Source: Branchiostoma belcheri
Taxonomy: Eukaryota; Chordata; Leptocardii; Amphioxiformes; Branchiostomatidae
Assembly: GCF_001625305.1 (NCBI RefSeq)
Contig: NW_017802514.1
Location: 1,064,390 to 1,128,389, forward strand
DNA: 64,000 nt
Reading direction: 5' to 3'
Below the pieces are notes generated by a model. It ran no database searches, was not told where the DNA came from, and saw only the letters and a program-made list of their open reading frames with translations. Made by a program: the position numbers and the translations under genes. This document shows positions 1 to 12,300 of this stretch, one piece after another; within the stretch, counting starts at the first letter, position 1, and each line of letters starts with the position of its first letter.

Positions 1-75
1 TAGTAACCTTATTATTTGCTATATATTGTACCCATGACAATCGTTGTGCAATAAACTTTGACTTGACTTGACTGA
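1..75 (+). mobile_element. 3' end of a retroposon, GACTT-repeat tail
   Basis: The sequence ACAATCGTTGTGCAATAAAC followed by TTTGACTTGACTTGACTGAC matches the minus strand of 52640-52705. AATAAA followed by short tail repeats is typical of a non-LTR retroposon 3' end. The rest of the element lies outside the window or is absent. Confidence 0.55.
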
Positions 76-308
76 CATTTTATAGATTAGTACCTTCTAG
101 TACACACTGCTTATTATAAGTTTGTGTCTGTCCAAAATAGCAGCTGTACCGAGTTCCTCAGAATGATTCAGTTGCCAGCAAGACTCAGTTAAACTAACAA
201 CAGCTTACTGCAACTGGTACAATTTTAGGACTCTAAACTGCAACATAGTTTATCACAGCCAAGTTTATTTGAACAAGTCTGAGATAAAGTGAGCAGCTGC
301 AGACTCAC
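76..308. other. Intron 11 start, no further feature seen
   Basis: AT-rich intron sequence downstream of exon 11's donor. No exon that continues the C2A pattern (WD.D) was found here. Confidence 0.5.
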
Positions 309-353
309 CAGATATCAATGTGTAGTCTGTCATTCTTCAGGTCTTCTACTTCA
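309..353 (-). CDS. BAIAP3: BAIAP3-like exon 11 (C2A strand)
   Basis: 45 bases with acceptor CCCCACAG and donor ATCTG|GTGAGT: one base completing Phe, then EVEDLKNDRLHIDI and two bases of what should be Trp. This matches the C2 pattern FEvEDl..d.LhiDiWD. The calcium-loop 3 Asp residues would be in the next exon, outside the window. Confidence 0.87.
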
Positions 354-3300
354 CTGTGGGGTCATTCAATGGGTTAGACAACAACGCAAGTCAGGTCACT
401 AATGGTATACGTTTTTAATAGTGTCATAACACACATTTACATCTCCATGTACAACTTACAGCATCCTTAGGTCTGACATCTTTCACACATTTGTAATCAG
501 CATGGTATGATAGTTTGGGGGTTGAATTACAGTCAGTTGCCATAGAATAGCTTGCACTAAGATTATGGGATGAACAGCCAGCAGTTTAGGTACATTTGTA
601 CTTATGACTTAGATGTACATGTTAACTAGTATGATGTCACACTGATATTACTGATATGTGACAGGAGGAAGAATGTCATATAAGGCCACAACAATTTAAT
701 TTCTTGGTGAACGGATTCGCCCACTTCATTTTTTTCTGATTTGCAAATAAAAATAAAAATTCAGAATCAACTGCAAAATACTCATATTTTGGCCTGAACA
801 GTTGAAAACAGTCCTTTTCATCCCACGGTAGTTGTTACAGTTATTCCATCTTTCAATGCAATGGTATCATTAAAAGTAAAAAATTCATTGTTTAACTTTT
901 GAACCAGCCTGGTGTGTTGACTTCATGGCTCCTAGCGTACCATTTTGGGCCATAATAGGATGCCTAGGCCTGTTGTTTTTTTTTCGGCCTGCCCGCTCCA
1001 TTATTTTTCTAGAAAAATCCATTAACCAAGAAATTAAATTGGTGTGGCCTAATATGCAATATATAACGACATGTTATTTCTCTATTTTGTCTTGAAACAT
1101 GCAGTTGGCATCCTTAACTGCAGGCTTGTAGCTAACTTTAAGTTTAACTTGATCATACTTACAATCTGAATTTCTCGTTCCACTGTGGGTTAAGTGTCTT
1201 CCTTCTGACCTCTGACACAAGAATGGGTGACTTGGCTATCAGATCTTCTGTTTGAGTCACCTGAGTGTGTAGAAACAAGTATAGTAAAGAGCTGTTTTTC
1301 ATATCCAAATGGTATGATTTTTGGCTTTGGAAGCATATTCCAGCAAAAGGAACATGTAGACTGGCCTGTATTTTCTGAAAACCCATTGTTAAGACCCTGG
1401 ATACTACATGTACCTCAATAATGGCCATTTTCAAACTGTAGGTTGTGTAGGTTTGTGACCAAAGTAACCAGTTACAGAGAAACCATGAAATGACTGAAGA
1501 AGATCAGGAAGTACATGTATTTGTAAAGAATAATCTGCTTTGAAGGTTACAAGCTGTAAAAAATATTGAAAACAGCATCTGTAGAAAACACAATCAAAGT
1601 GTGACAGTAGAACAACAACCAAAAGACCTAGAGCATTAGTATTTCACCTGTAACATGAATTTCAAACTGAAAATTTTGATGCGTAAAAACAGGACAACTT
1701 TTAACTAGAACTCATGAAGTGGTGTCAGGTGTATTTTCACTCTGAGGGTCTCCTACCACAAACTTCTTTCTCAGCATTTCTTGCACCCTCTGTTCCTGCT
1801 TCTCCTCTTTTGACATTTTCCCAGTAGGTGTAGATGGCTGTAAAAGCAATGGTTTCTAACCCTTTTGTACACAAGTAATTTACATTGTACAGTAATAAAG
1901 TTCCTGTAACCATGCATGATTTTTATGTGACCTCAGGAGGAAGCTAATAGTAGAAAGTTTATGCTTAGCCTCTCCAAACTGAATTTCATTCTCTTCATTG
2001 TTTATCCTGATGAAGGCGACAATGGTCGTTAATAATTTGAACTCTATGTACCTTTGTGTAAGCATAAAATATAGCATTGTACTGTGACAGTCATTCTTTT
2101 CAAATTTTTCTATTTTTCATGATCCAGCCTTCCTATCTCTCCCAACTGATCAGTTTTCTGCAAGCCCTCCTCCCGTACCTTGTCCTTGCCTCTGCTCTTC
2201 CTCCGTTGTCTGTCCTTGAAGCTTAGACGGTTCTTGGGCTTCCCTCCAGGAGTGGATGGGGGACTGAAGGATGGTGGGACAATTCCCAGCATGCAATAGG
2301 GGTCGCTGTACCCTGTAATTTGAAAGCAGAATGCCATTGGATCCACTACATGATAAATCTATGAAAGCTTTCACATTTGCCATTTACTTTTTAGCATCAA
2401 AGTTATAGTCAATATTATGCTAAGATAGTTCAATAAAATAATGTTATAAGAATTATGTGGGGATAGATGACTGTTTTCAAGTGCTGGTAGGCCCCAATTC
2501 ATGTAATCTGCAGTATACTGTCAGTTCACATAAAAACAAAATATGCCATTCTTTCTTGAATGAACCATTTTTCTGCAAGCACCCAGAGTTTACTAACCAT
2601 TTGCATCCTTTGCTTCTAGATCCTTTGCTTCTGCAACTGTAAGGGCAAGGGAAGTGTTATGAAAGATCATAAAATTGCCGCAACTAAAAAAATGTGAGTA
2701 CTTTGAAAAATCTTTCTTAGTTCTGTAAGCAATAGTATCTGTGCTGTCCTTGGTACTGAACCTAGCATTGGTCAGTCTGTATTGTAATATTATGATTCTG
2801 TCATTCTGATGTATTCATATATAGCAATGCCAAAATGTTGCTTGTGTCATCTATTGGGTATAAGGCTTCAGCATTGCACAATGCATAACTTTTGGGCAAC
2901 AATGCTAAGTTCAGCACCAAGGACAGTCACTCAGTGGTAAAGTGCTTTCACTGACAGTAGTGTGCCAAGATTGGAGCTAAATAGCAGTGTGATGATGTTA
3001 CAAAGCTATAGCATGCACTAGATGGTAGAGAGCCCAGTTTTCCTCATACACCATGCAGTAGATAAGCTAGAATATATTACCATAACTAAAATGATAAAGA
3101 CACCCTTGACTGTTTCCTAAAACTACCACTGCTTAAAGTCCGCAAAAGGTATTCATGCCTGTCTGAAAAGAGTTATTTTATCATACAGTAGGTTCCTGTG
3201 GTTGGCCTAATGTCTAGGGTTGTCAGTTTGTGTTAAATGTTCATAGCTTGTAAGAAATGTTTACCTGTTACGTTCAGCACACATTTTGGGGCCTGTAAGT

Positions 3301-6300
3301 AGAGGAAGCTTGATCACTAACACAACATTTGGACACATTGAAACATACTAAAACAAAAAACTTAGCAAGGTCTCATATTCCAAAATTCCTTGTTACTACA
3401 AACCATTTACTGAAATATATATTTTACACAATAAAGAAAACAAAGCTAAGGTTGTATTATGCCTTGATCATAAGAGCAATTCAAGAATTTGTAGAACAAT
3501 TAAAAGATACACTAACGTCTTGTAAAAAATGTAATGTGTGACAAACTTGCTTTTGAAGTGTTTATCTATTGCCAATTAGTTTGATTTATATAGCATATCA
3601 GTAAAAACAGCCATCCCCCCCATTTCAATCAAAACTTGACTCTAGCTTTAAGTACAAGTCCCTCCTACCTTTAGTTCTTTAGCCCTGTCCAGCAGGGCCC
3701 TGTGTCTGTCTTCTGTAAAGTGGAATACCTGGGGGAAAACATGTTATTTTTGATAGTACTGTATATTTCATGCACTTATATCTAGCTGCAACTGATGAAT
3801 ACAGATGGAATGCTAACAAGAGAACTTCAAAGAATGCGCTGCACTACCGAGATTTGTTTTAAAAGTAGACTTTACAAACAGCTTACTTCTAGGCATTTGA
3901 TCTGGTATCAGTGCAGGAATTTTAACAATGCTCTTGCAAGAAGTGCTAATAATATACACTCATTGAATTTGGCTAAAGCACTACTGGCTTTGAAATGCTG
4001 TCTCAGTCTTTAGTCTCAAGGCAGAAAGGCCCAATATCTTGTTACCTTATTTACATTAGAAGAGATGAATTAGAAACACTTTTTTCAAGTACTTTCAATA
4101 CACAGTGGATTTCTAATAATGTAGCAGGTACGTGAAATGTTGTTGTACCTCTTGGGCATAATTGTACAGGTCTTCATCGAAGGGAGAGTGTCCGTCACTG
4201 GTGGTGCCTATCCTGTGTCGGATGGTGTACATCAACTCTTTGTACAGGGTGTCCAGCTAGGAGGAGGGGGACAAACACTAGAATCAAATGTGTGTCTGCC
4301 ATCAAATTACGATAGCTTTGAGTCAACAATACTAAGTTCAGCACCAAGGACAGTGGTTTTCGCTGACAGTAGTGTGCCAAGATTGGAGCCACATAGCAGT
4401 ATGATGATGCTAAAAAGCTGTAGCACTAGATGGAAGAGAGTCCAGTTTTCCTCATACACCATGTAGTGGATAAGCTAGAATATGTTAATTGAATAATTAA
4501 TTCAAATGTATGATGCCCTTTATTGTTTCCTCAAACCTGTGCAAACTGCAAATTTACAAGGTATTCACTATTAAGTAGAAAATCTACAAACTTAAGGTAT
4601 TCACTATTTGCCACGGTCTGTGATATATTACCAACCATGGCTTGAGACGGGAAAACAACTCACTACAATTGTCCAATTCGAATTTTGATTTATCATAACT
4701 ACCAAGACGTATAGGTCAGGAATCTGATTTACAGAAATTCAAGACATTCTACATATCTCAAGAAGTGATGTGGGGGTATTTTGACCAAAAAAAAGCATTT
4801 AGAGAAGGAATTAAACTGATACGCACGACATAAATTGTTCTAGTAGAAGCTTTCAGGTGGCATCCGCCATCTTTCTTCAGCTCGAAAGAGGGGTCACGTG
4901 ACCTAGGTGTCAAAGGTCACCCAGGTCACGTGACTGGACGAGGGAGTTGTAGATTGGTGGGAGCCTGTGGCGTCCTTGGTCACGGTTGAGGGACGGGGAG
5001 CGGGACCTGATGTGCACAGCTTCCTTGACCCCTCGTTCGAACCATCTACTTTCACGGTCTAGAATGGTGACTTTCTTCCCCGGTTGGTGTTTGTAAGTCT
5101 GCATGTGTTGTGCCACCGGAGAGGACTCTCGCTTGTGCTCAGATATCCTCTTTCTGAGGACCCTTTCAGTTTCACCTACATACTGGGCTTCGCAGTCTTC
5201 ACATGTGAGATGATACACTACACCGCATGTGTCCTCTGGTTCAGTTTTGTCCTTTGGAGCGACCAAGAGTCTTCTGATTGTAGTGCATGGTGTACTGTGG
5301 ACGGCCACCCCTGTGTTCCTGATCTTCCTGGTAATGGCTTCGGTCACACCCGCGACGTACGGTAGTGTAACATGACCTTTGGGTCTGCTGTCCGTGGAAG
5401 AGCGAGGATGTGGGATGAGTTTGGTCCTACCAGGGGACTGCCACGCCCACCTGGTGTATCCCGCTATGGAAAGGACTGTTTTGAGGTGATCGTACTCGGT
5501 GTTCTTATCATCTACTTCTGTGATGAGGTGGTCTGCTNNNNNNNNNNNNNNNNNNNNCTGAGTGTGTAGAAACAAGTACAGTAAAGAGCTGTTTTTCATA
5601 TCCAAATGGTATGATTTTTGGCTTCGGAAGCATATTCCAGCAAAAGGAACATGTAGACTGGCCTGTATTTTCTGATGGATACTACATGTACCTCAATAAT
5701 GGCCATTTTCAAACTGTAGGTTGTGTAGGTTTGTGACCAAAGTAACCAGTTACAGAGAAACCATGACATGACCGAGAAGATCAGGAAGTACATGTATTTG
5801 CAAAGAATAATCTGCTTTGAAGGTTACAAGCTGTAAAAAAATATTGAAAACAGCATCAGTAGAAAACACAATCAAAGTGTGACAGTAGAACAACAACCAA
5901 AAGACCTAGAGAATTAGTATTTCACCTGTAACATGAATTTCAAACTGAAAATTTTGCTGCGTAAAAACAGGACAACTTTTAACTAGAACTCATGAACTGG
6001 TGTCAGGTGTATTTTCACTCTGAGGGTCTCCTACCACAAACTTCTTTCTCAGCATTTCTTGCACCCTCTGTTCCTGCTTCTCCTCTTTTGACATTTTCCC
6101 AGTGGGTGTAGATGGCTGTAAAAGCAATTATGGTTTCTAATCCTTTTGTACACAAGTAATTTACATTGTACAGTAATAAAGTTCCTGTAACCATGATTTT
6201 TTATGTGACCTCAGGAGGAAGCTAATAGTATAAACATTTTATGCTTAGCCTCTCCAAACTGAATTTCATTCTCTTCATTGTTTATCCTGATGAAGGCAAC

Positions 6301-9300
6301 AATGGTCATTGATAATTTGAACTCTATGTACCTTTGTGTTAGCATAAAATTTAGCATTGTACTGTCATTCTTTTCAAATTTTTCATGATCCAGCCTTCCT
6401 ATCTCTCCCAACTGATCAGTTTTCTGCAAGCCCTCCTCTCGTACCTTGTCCTTGCCTCTGCTCTTCCTCCGTTGTCTGTCCTTGAAGCTTAGTCGGTTCT
6501 TGGGCTTCCCTCCAGGAGTGGATGGGGGACTGAAGGATGGTGGGACAATTCCCAACATGCAATAGGGGTCGCTGTACCCTGTAATTTGAAAGCAGAATGC
6601 CATAGATGTATAAGTCATGCTGTGCACATTGGATCCACTACATGATAAATCTATGAAAGCTTTCACATTTGCCATTTACTTTTTAGCATCAAAGTTATAG
6701 TCAATTTCATGCTAAGATAGTTCAATATAATAATGTTATAAGAATTATGTGGGGATAGATGACTGTTTTCAAGCGCTGGTAGGCCCCAATTCGTGTAATC
6801 TTGAGATACAGTATACTGTCAGTTCACATAAAAACAAAATATGCCATTCTTTCTTGAATGAACCATTTTTCTACAAGCACCTAGAGTTTACTAACCATTT
6901 GCATCCTTTGCTTCTAGATCCTTTGCTTCTGCAACTGAAAGGGCAAGGGAAGTGTTATGAAAGATCATAAAATTGCCGCAACTAAAAAAATGTGAGTACT
7001 TTGAAAAATCTTTCTTAGTTCTGTAAGCAATAGTATCTGTGCTGTCCTTGGTACTGAACCTAGCATTGGTCAGTCTGTATTGTAATATTATAATTATGTC
7101 ATTCTGATACATTCATATATAGCAATGCCAAAATGTTGCTTGTGTCATCTATTGGGTATAAGGCCTCTGCATTGCACAATGGATAACTTTTGGGCAACAA
7201 TGCTAAGTTCAGCACCAAGGACAGTCACTGTGGTAAAGTGCTTTCACTGACAGTAGTGTGCCAAGATTGGAGCTAAATAGCAGTGTGATGATGTTACAAA
7301 GCTATAGCATGCACTAGATGGTAGAGAGCCCAGTTTTCCTCATACACCATGCAGTAGATAAGCTAGAATATATTACCATAACTAAAATGATAAAGACACC
7401 CTTGACTGTTTCCTAAGGTATTCATGCCTGTCTGAAAAGAGTGATTTTATCATACAGTTGGTTCCTGTGGTTGGCCTAACATCCGTGTCCATAATATCAC
7501 CAGGGTTCGTAATATCGCCACCTTGAGAAACAGTGTGCTTTAAGATATTTTTACTGCAACATACTTTTGGTATGCACTCCTGCACACCTCAAATGTACAT
7601 ACCTAGGGTGTGTTGCAGTAAAAATATCTTTAAGCACCCTTTTTCTCAAGGTGGCGATATTATGGACTATGGTGATATTATGGACACAGATGTTAATGTT
7701 TAGGGTTGTCAGTGTGTGTTAAATGTTCATAGCTTGTAAGAAATGTTTACCTGTTACGTTCAGCACACATTTTGGGGCCTGTAAGTAGAGGAAGCTTGAT
7801 CACTAACACAACATTTGGACACATTGAAACATACTAAAACAAAAAACTTAGCAAGGTCTCATATTCCAAAATTCCTTGTTACTACAAACCATTTACTGAA
7901 ATATATATTTTACACAATAAAGAAAACAAAGCTAAGGTTGTTTTATGCCTTGATCATAAGAACAATTCAAGAATTTGTGGAACAATTAAAAGATACACTA
8001 ACGTCTTGTAAAAAATGTAATGTGTGACAAACTTGCTTTTGAAGTATTTATCTATTGCCAATTAGTTTGCTTTGTATAGCATATCAGTAAAAACAGCCAT
8101 CCCCCATTTCAATCAAAACTTGACTCTAACTTTAAGTAGAAGTCCCTCCTACCTTTAGTTCTTTAGCCCTGTCCAGCAGGGCCCTGTGTCTGTCTTCTGT
8201 AAAGTGGAATACCTGGGGGAAAACATGTTATTTTTGATAGTACTGTATATTTCATGCACTTATATCTAGCTGCAACTGATGAATACAGATGGAATGCTAA
8301 CAAGAGAACTTCAAAGAATGCGCTGCACTATTGAGATTTGTTTTAAAAGTAGACTTTACAAACAGCTTACTTCTAGGCATTTGATCTGCTATCAGTGCAG
8401 GAATTTTAACAATGCTCTTGTAAGAAGTGTTAATAATATACACACATTAAATTTGGCTAAAGCACTACTGGCTTTGAAATGCTGTCTCAGTCTTTAGTCT
8501 CAAGGCAGAAAGGTCCAATATCTTGTTACCTTATTTACATTAGAAGAGATGAATTAGAAACACTTTTTTCAAGTACTTTCAATACACAGTGGATTTCTAA
8601 TAATTAGCAGGTAAGTGAAATGTTGTTGTACCTCTTGGGCATAATTGTACAGGTCTTCATCGAAGGGAGAGTGTCCGTCACTGGTGGTGCCTATCCTGTG
8701 TCGGATGGTGTACATCAACTCTTTGTACAGGGTGTCCAGCTAGGAGGAGGGGGCAAAAAAATAGAATCAAATGTGTGTCAAATTACGATAGCTTTGAGGC
8801 AACAATACTAAGTTCAGCACCAAGGACAGTGGTTTTCGCTGACAGTAGTGTGGCAAGATTGGAGCCACATAGCAGTATGATGAAACTAAAAAGCTGTAGC
8901 ACTAGATGGAAGGGAGTCCAGTTTTCCTCATACACCATGTTGTAGTGGATAAGCTAGAATATGTTAATTGAATAATTAATTCAAATGTATGATGCCCTTT
9001 ATTGTTTCCTCAAAGCTGTGCAAACTGCAAATTTACAAGGTATTCACTATTAAGTAGAAAATCTACAAAGGTATTCACTATTTGCCACAGTTTGTGATAT
9101 ATTAACAACCATGGCTTGAGACGGGAAAACAACTATAATTGTCCAATTCGAATTTTTATTTATAATAACAACCAAGACGTATAGGTCAGGAATCTGATTT
9201 ACAGAAATTCAAGACATTCTACATATCTCAAGAAGTGATGTGGGGGTATTTTAACCAAAAAAAAGCAGTTCCAATCAACTATCCTGGTGGATTGCGATTT

Positions 9301-12300
9301 AATTTTGCACACATTATGAAGGATTGCATGATAGATACACCCTATCTATCAGTGCAACTGTCCCCAATTAATTTTGAAAATTACATTTAGGATACATTGC
9401 TGCATGATGTACACAATGAAGACCCAACTGTGAAGCATCAATTTCCCAACAATTGCACCAAGAAAATTATAAGTTTAAGTATAGAATGTGGATTATCTTG
9501 CTTTTTCCATGTTTAACCTTGTACTCAATACACATTTGTATGATGATACATTGTACTTTGGCAACATGGGTAACATAACAATTAACATGAACCACACAAC
9601 GTCATACATATTTATTCCATGTAATGTCGCATGCACTACATGTTTTGAATGCTCATGCAAAGTTACAGAATGAATTTTTCATTGCGACCAGAACTAGATG
9701 TCTGCCTTCAAAATTATGTACATCAAGATCCATGTAGTACTACAATGTATGAATCTTTAAAAACCATAATGTTTCTGTCTCTAATGTTAGTTCTTAAGTC
9801 CCAAATGTTGATTAGCTTGAAACAGTTATCATGGAGCATCAAAATGTAACTATGGATTCCCTATCATCACCTACATTAATTTTTGTGCCATTGATATTCT
9901 TTTTCTTACCATCATAAAAATTGAACAGATGCAAGAATGTCAGATCAAACTTAACACAAACTTGTTGCTGACACATCTGGGCCAGAGCTGCCCAGAGCTC
10001 CCTTAGCTGTCTAGACAGAGCCAAGCCTTATATAAAACTGCTTACAAAATCTTGTTGGGATTGACCTGTTCACTACATGTACGTTACAACCTCCCGCACA
10101 CAGGCGTAATGTAGCAAGTCTGGCGTTACTCTATCGCTATTCCCATGGCAAATCCTCCAGGGAACTTCACTCGCTTGTTCCCCCACTCCAAAATTCTCAG
10201 CTAGGACACGTTTTGCCACTTCTACAGAAGCAAATTACGCTTTCTTCTTCCATATTCCATCTCTCAGGAGGAAGTTTCACGCTGAAAGCTTCTTTCCTAG
10301 AACGTCATCACTATGCAACAAGCTTCCTTGTGAATGCTTCCTTAATGCATGGGTACAAGCTTAAACTTCTACATGCCAGTAAAGAAGCATGATTTGCCTT
10401 CACAGTCCATTACTGTAACCCAAAACATGTGATGAGTGGTTCTTATATGAGCTTTGTTTTGTGGTGAAAATTGATAAGTAAACAATAAACCAGAAAAGTA
10501 ACATTTGCAAAGCAAATGCATAATGGTTACCTTCGCATATGGTCTGCTCTGTTAATGCTTACTAAAACACATTGTATACATATACATATACATGTACATA
10601 TGGTCAGACAGGAGTCTAAATCCCTCCTGCTATAAAACTGCAACATGATGTAGCTCAACACCAGTTACCATGGTAACAGATGTCTGGTTCAGGTCATTGA
10701 CCTTATTGGTTTGCAGAAGAAGGAGAAGGAGAAGAGGTAACAGAGCAGAAACAATATGTTTTCCTTCAGTAAACAGAAAAAGACACTCTTACCTCATCCT
10801 TGGTGAGTTTCTGACGATCAGGTTTGACAACAGCTTGACTTTCCACAGGCAATGGCTTGTCCTCTACAAGATCCTCCTAAAACACCAAGAAAAGAACACT
10901 GTTGAAACTTTGATATGAGGGAAACTAGAAATCAATTTTGTAAAAGATTTTTTTTCGAACAAGTTGTGGAAAATTAATACAGCAATTTCATACCTGTATT
11001 CATGAAATACCTATTTGTAAAATTGACATTATTAAAATTTGAATTATTTTAGACATGATAAAAACACAAACTGCAATTGTGTAACATGTATTTCTCTACC
11101 AGATGAAACAAAGCCATGCTGGTTTGGCTCTTGTAGCACAATCACAGACAGTTGTTTGAAACACAAGACTATTGTGTCACTTGTTTAAGGATCCAAAGTT
11201 CCAGTTAAAATGCAGGTACCTAGTGTGTAACAGTTGCTTGAATGAGCTAGTTTGCTACATTACAAAAAGACCTTTTCAGCAACCTCCATGGAAATTACTT
11301 TGTTTTTCCTGCCATATGTCACCAGAAGTGATAAGTATGTGAGACCAACAAGTGGGAAATGTGCATTAGCTTGTTGCACCAACAGCTGGATATCTGGGAT
11401 AATGTGCCTGATGTGGGAACACACATGTGGTCTTTAATGTGCTTATCTGGACATCTTTTGGAGCTTGAACTAAGTACCTTTTGTAACAATTAAGGTTACC
11501 AAACAAACATCACGCTTCTTGTCACCTACTTTTTTCAGGGATAATTGGTAACCAAACACTTCAGATAAAGACTTTTCTAATTGTACAGTTAGTATTACTT
11601 AGTTGTCATGGAAAAACTGACTGACAAATGCTGGCATGCTGGCATTTTGCGGAATTTATAAATCGGCACTGTACGTATGCATGTACTGCCAACAGTTCTT
11701 GAGTCCTCAGCTTTGGTAGCATGGATGCCACTGGCTCTGTATTGCTGCTAAATACCATGGACTACCCAGAACTAGAGCCAGGTCAGAGCCTTGCGGGACG
11801 TGATCTTTTTCTTTTTCTTTTAGAACAGGCGAACATCAATGCTCGTGCGGATGTCATCCATACAATTAAGTCGGTGTGGCCTTATATCCTATAATTACAT
11901 GACAAGCAACTAAAAGTATGCATGCTGCACTACTTATCAAAATGCTTACAAGTACATGTGGTCTGCACCCAGCTGCCGCAAGCTTACCAGGTCACCCCTG
12001 AGAGTCAAATCAGTTTCTAATCAAGCAGGCAATCAGGTTGGCATTTTGGAGTATGATTGATGTGTCAAAAGCCTGCGATTCGTGTCAAGTCATTGACCCA
12101 TTCCTACATTGTACATCAACCATTGGTAGTCACTAGGCATCCACGTTGTATTTGCTTGTAAATTACATGTATGACGCTATTATGATAAAATCTGTGTTGG
12201 AAGGACAGCTTACTGCTTGTCAATGATACCAGTTGTACATCTTTCTCACTAATATATTAATTTCCTGTTTGTCTCATTATCGTTTTAAGACAGACATTTA

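Larger units (their letters stand above)
1262..4797. repeat. Duplicated block A (allelic copy of 5558-9267)
   Basis: About 3.54 kb that aligns end to end with 5558-9267. It carries exons 4-9 of the BAIAP3-like gene plus their introns. Differences are scattered single bases and small indels; block A lacks the 215-bp element found at 7479-7693. Similarity stops at 4797, where unrelated sequence leading into a Penelope-like fragment begins. Its introns hold the short inverted-repeat element at 2744-2926 and AT-rich unique DNA, with no other gene. Confidence 0.9.
5558..9267. repeat. Duplicated block B (allelic copy of 1262-4797)
   Basis: About 3.71 kb starting immediately after the N gap. It holds the same six exons and introns as block A. 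Upstream of it (higher coordinates) the normal intron continues to exon 3 at 10876, so this is the copy in natural continuity with the gene's 5' end, while block A is in continuity with exons 10-11. Confidence 0.9.
8740..10792. other. Intron 3 (block B side)
   Basis: Contains the related repeat at about 8810-8965, AT-rich unique sequence and the LINE remnant at 10081-10371. The open frame at 9839-10024 (minus) ends in a possible donor but has no fitting neighbour exons. A dispersed repeat lies at 10588-10674. Confidence 0.5.

Noticed and set aside
2110..2346. Reading the C2 core exon through to DHEK as one long exon (also 6211-6675)
   Set aside because: A donor at RGKDK|GTACGA joins in phase to exon 9, and the sequence beyond resembles no C2 strand; it is intron read-through.
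1262..9267. Mutually exclusive duplicated exons giving two C2 variants
   Set aside because: The copies appear to encode the same protein and the join is an N gap; allelic duplication is simpler.
9839..10024. A further BAIAP3-like exon (LRELWAALAQMCQQQ)
   Set aside because: A possible donor exists, but exons 3 and 4 already join in phase and the peptide does not match the family between them.
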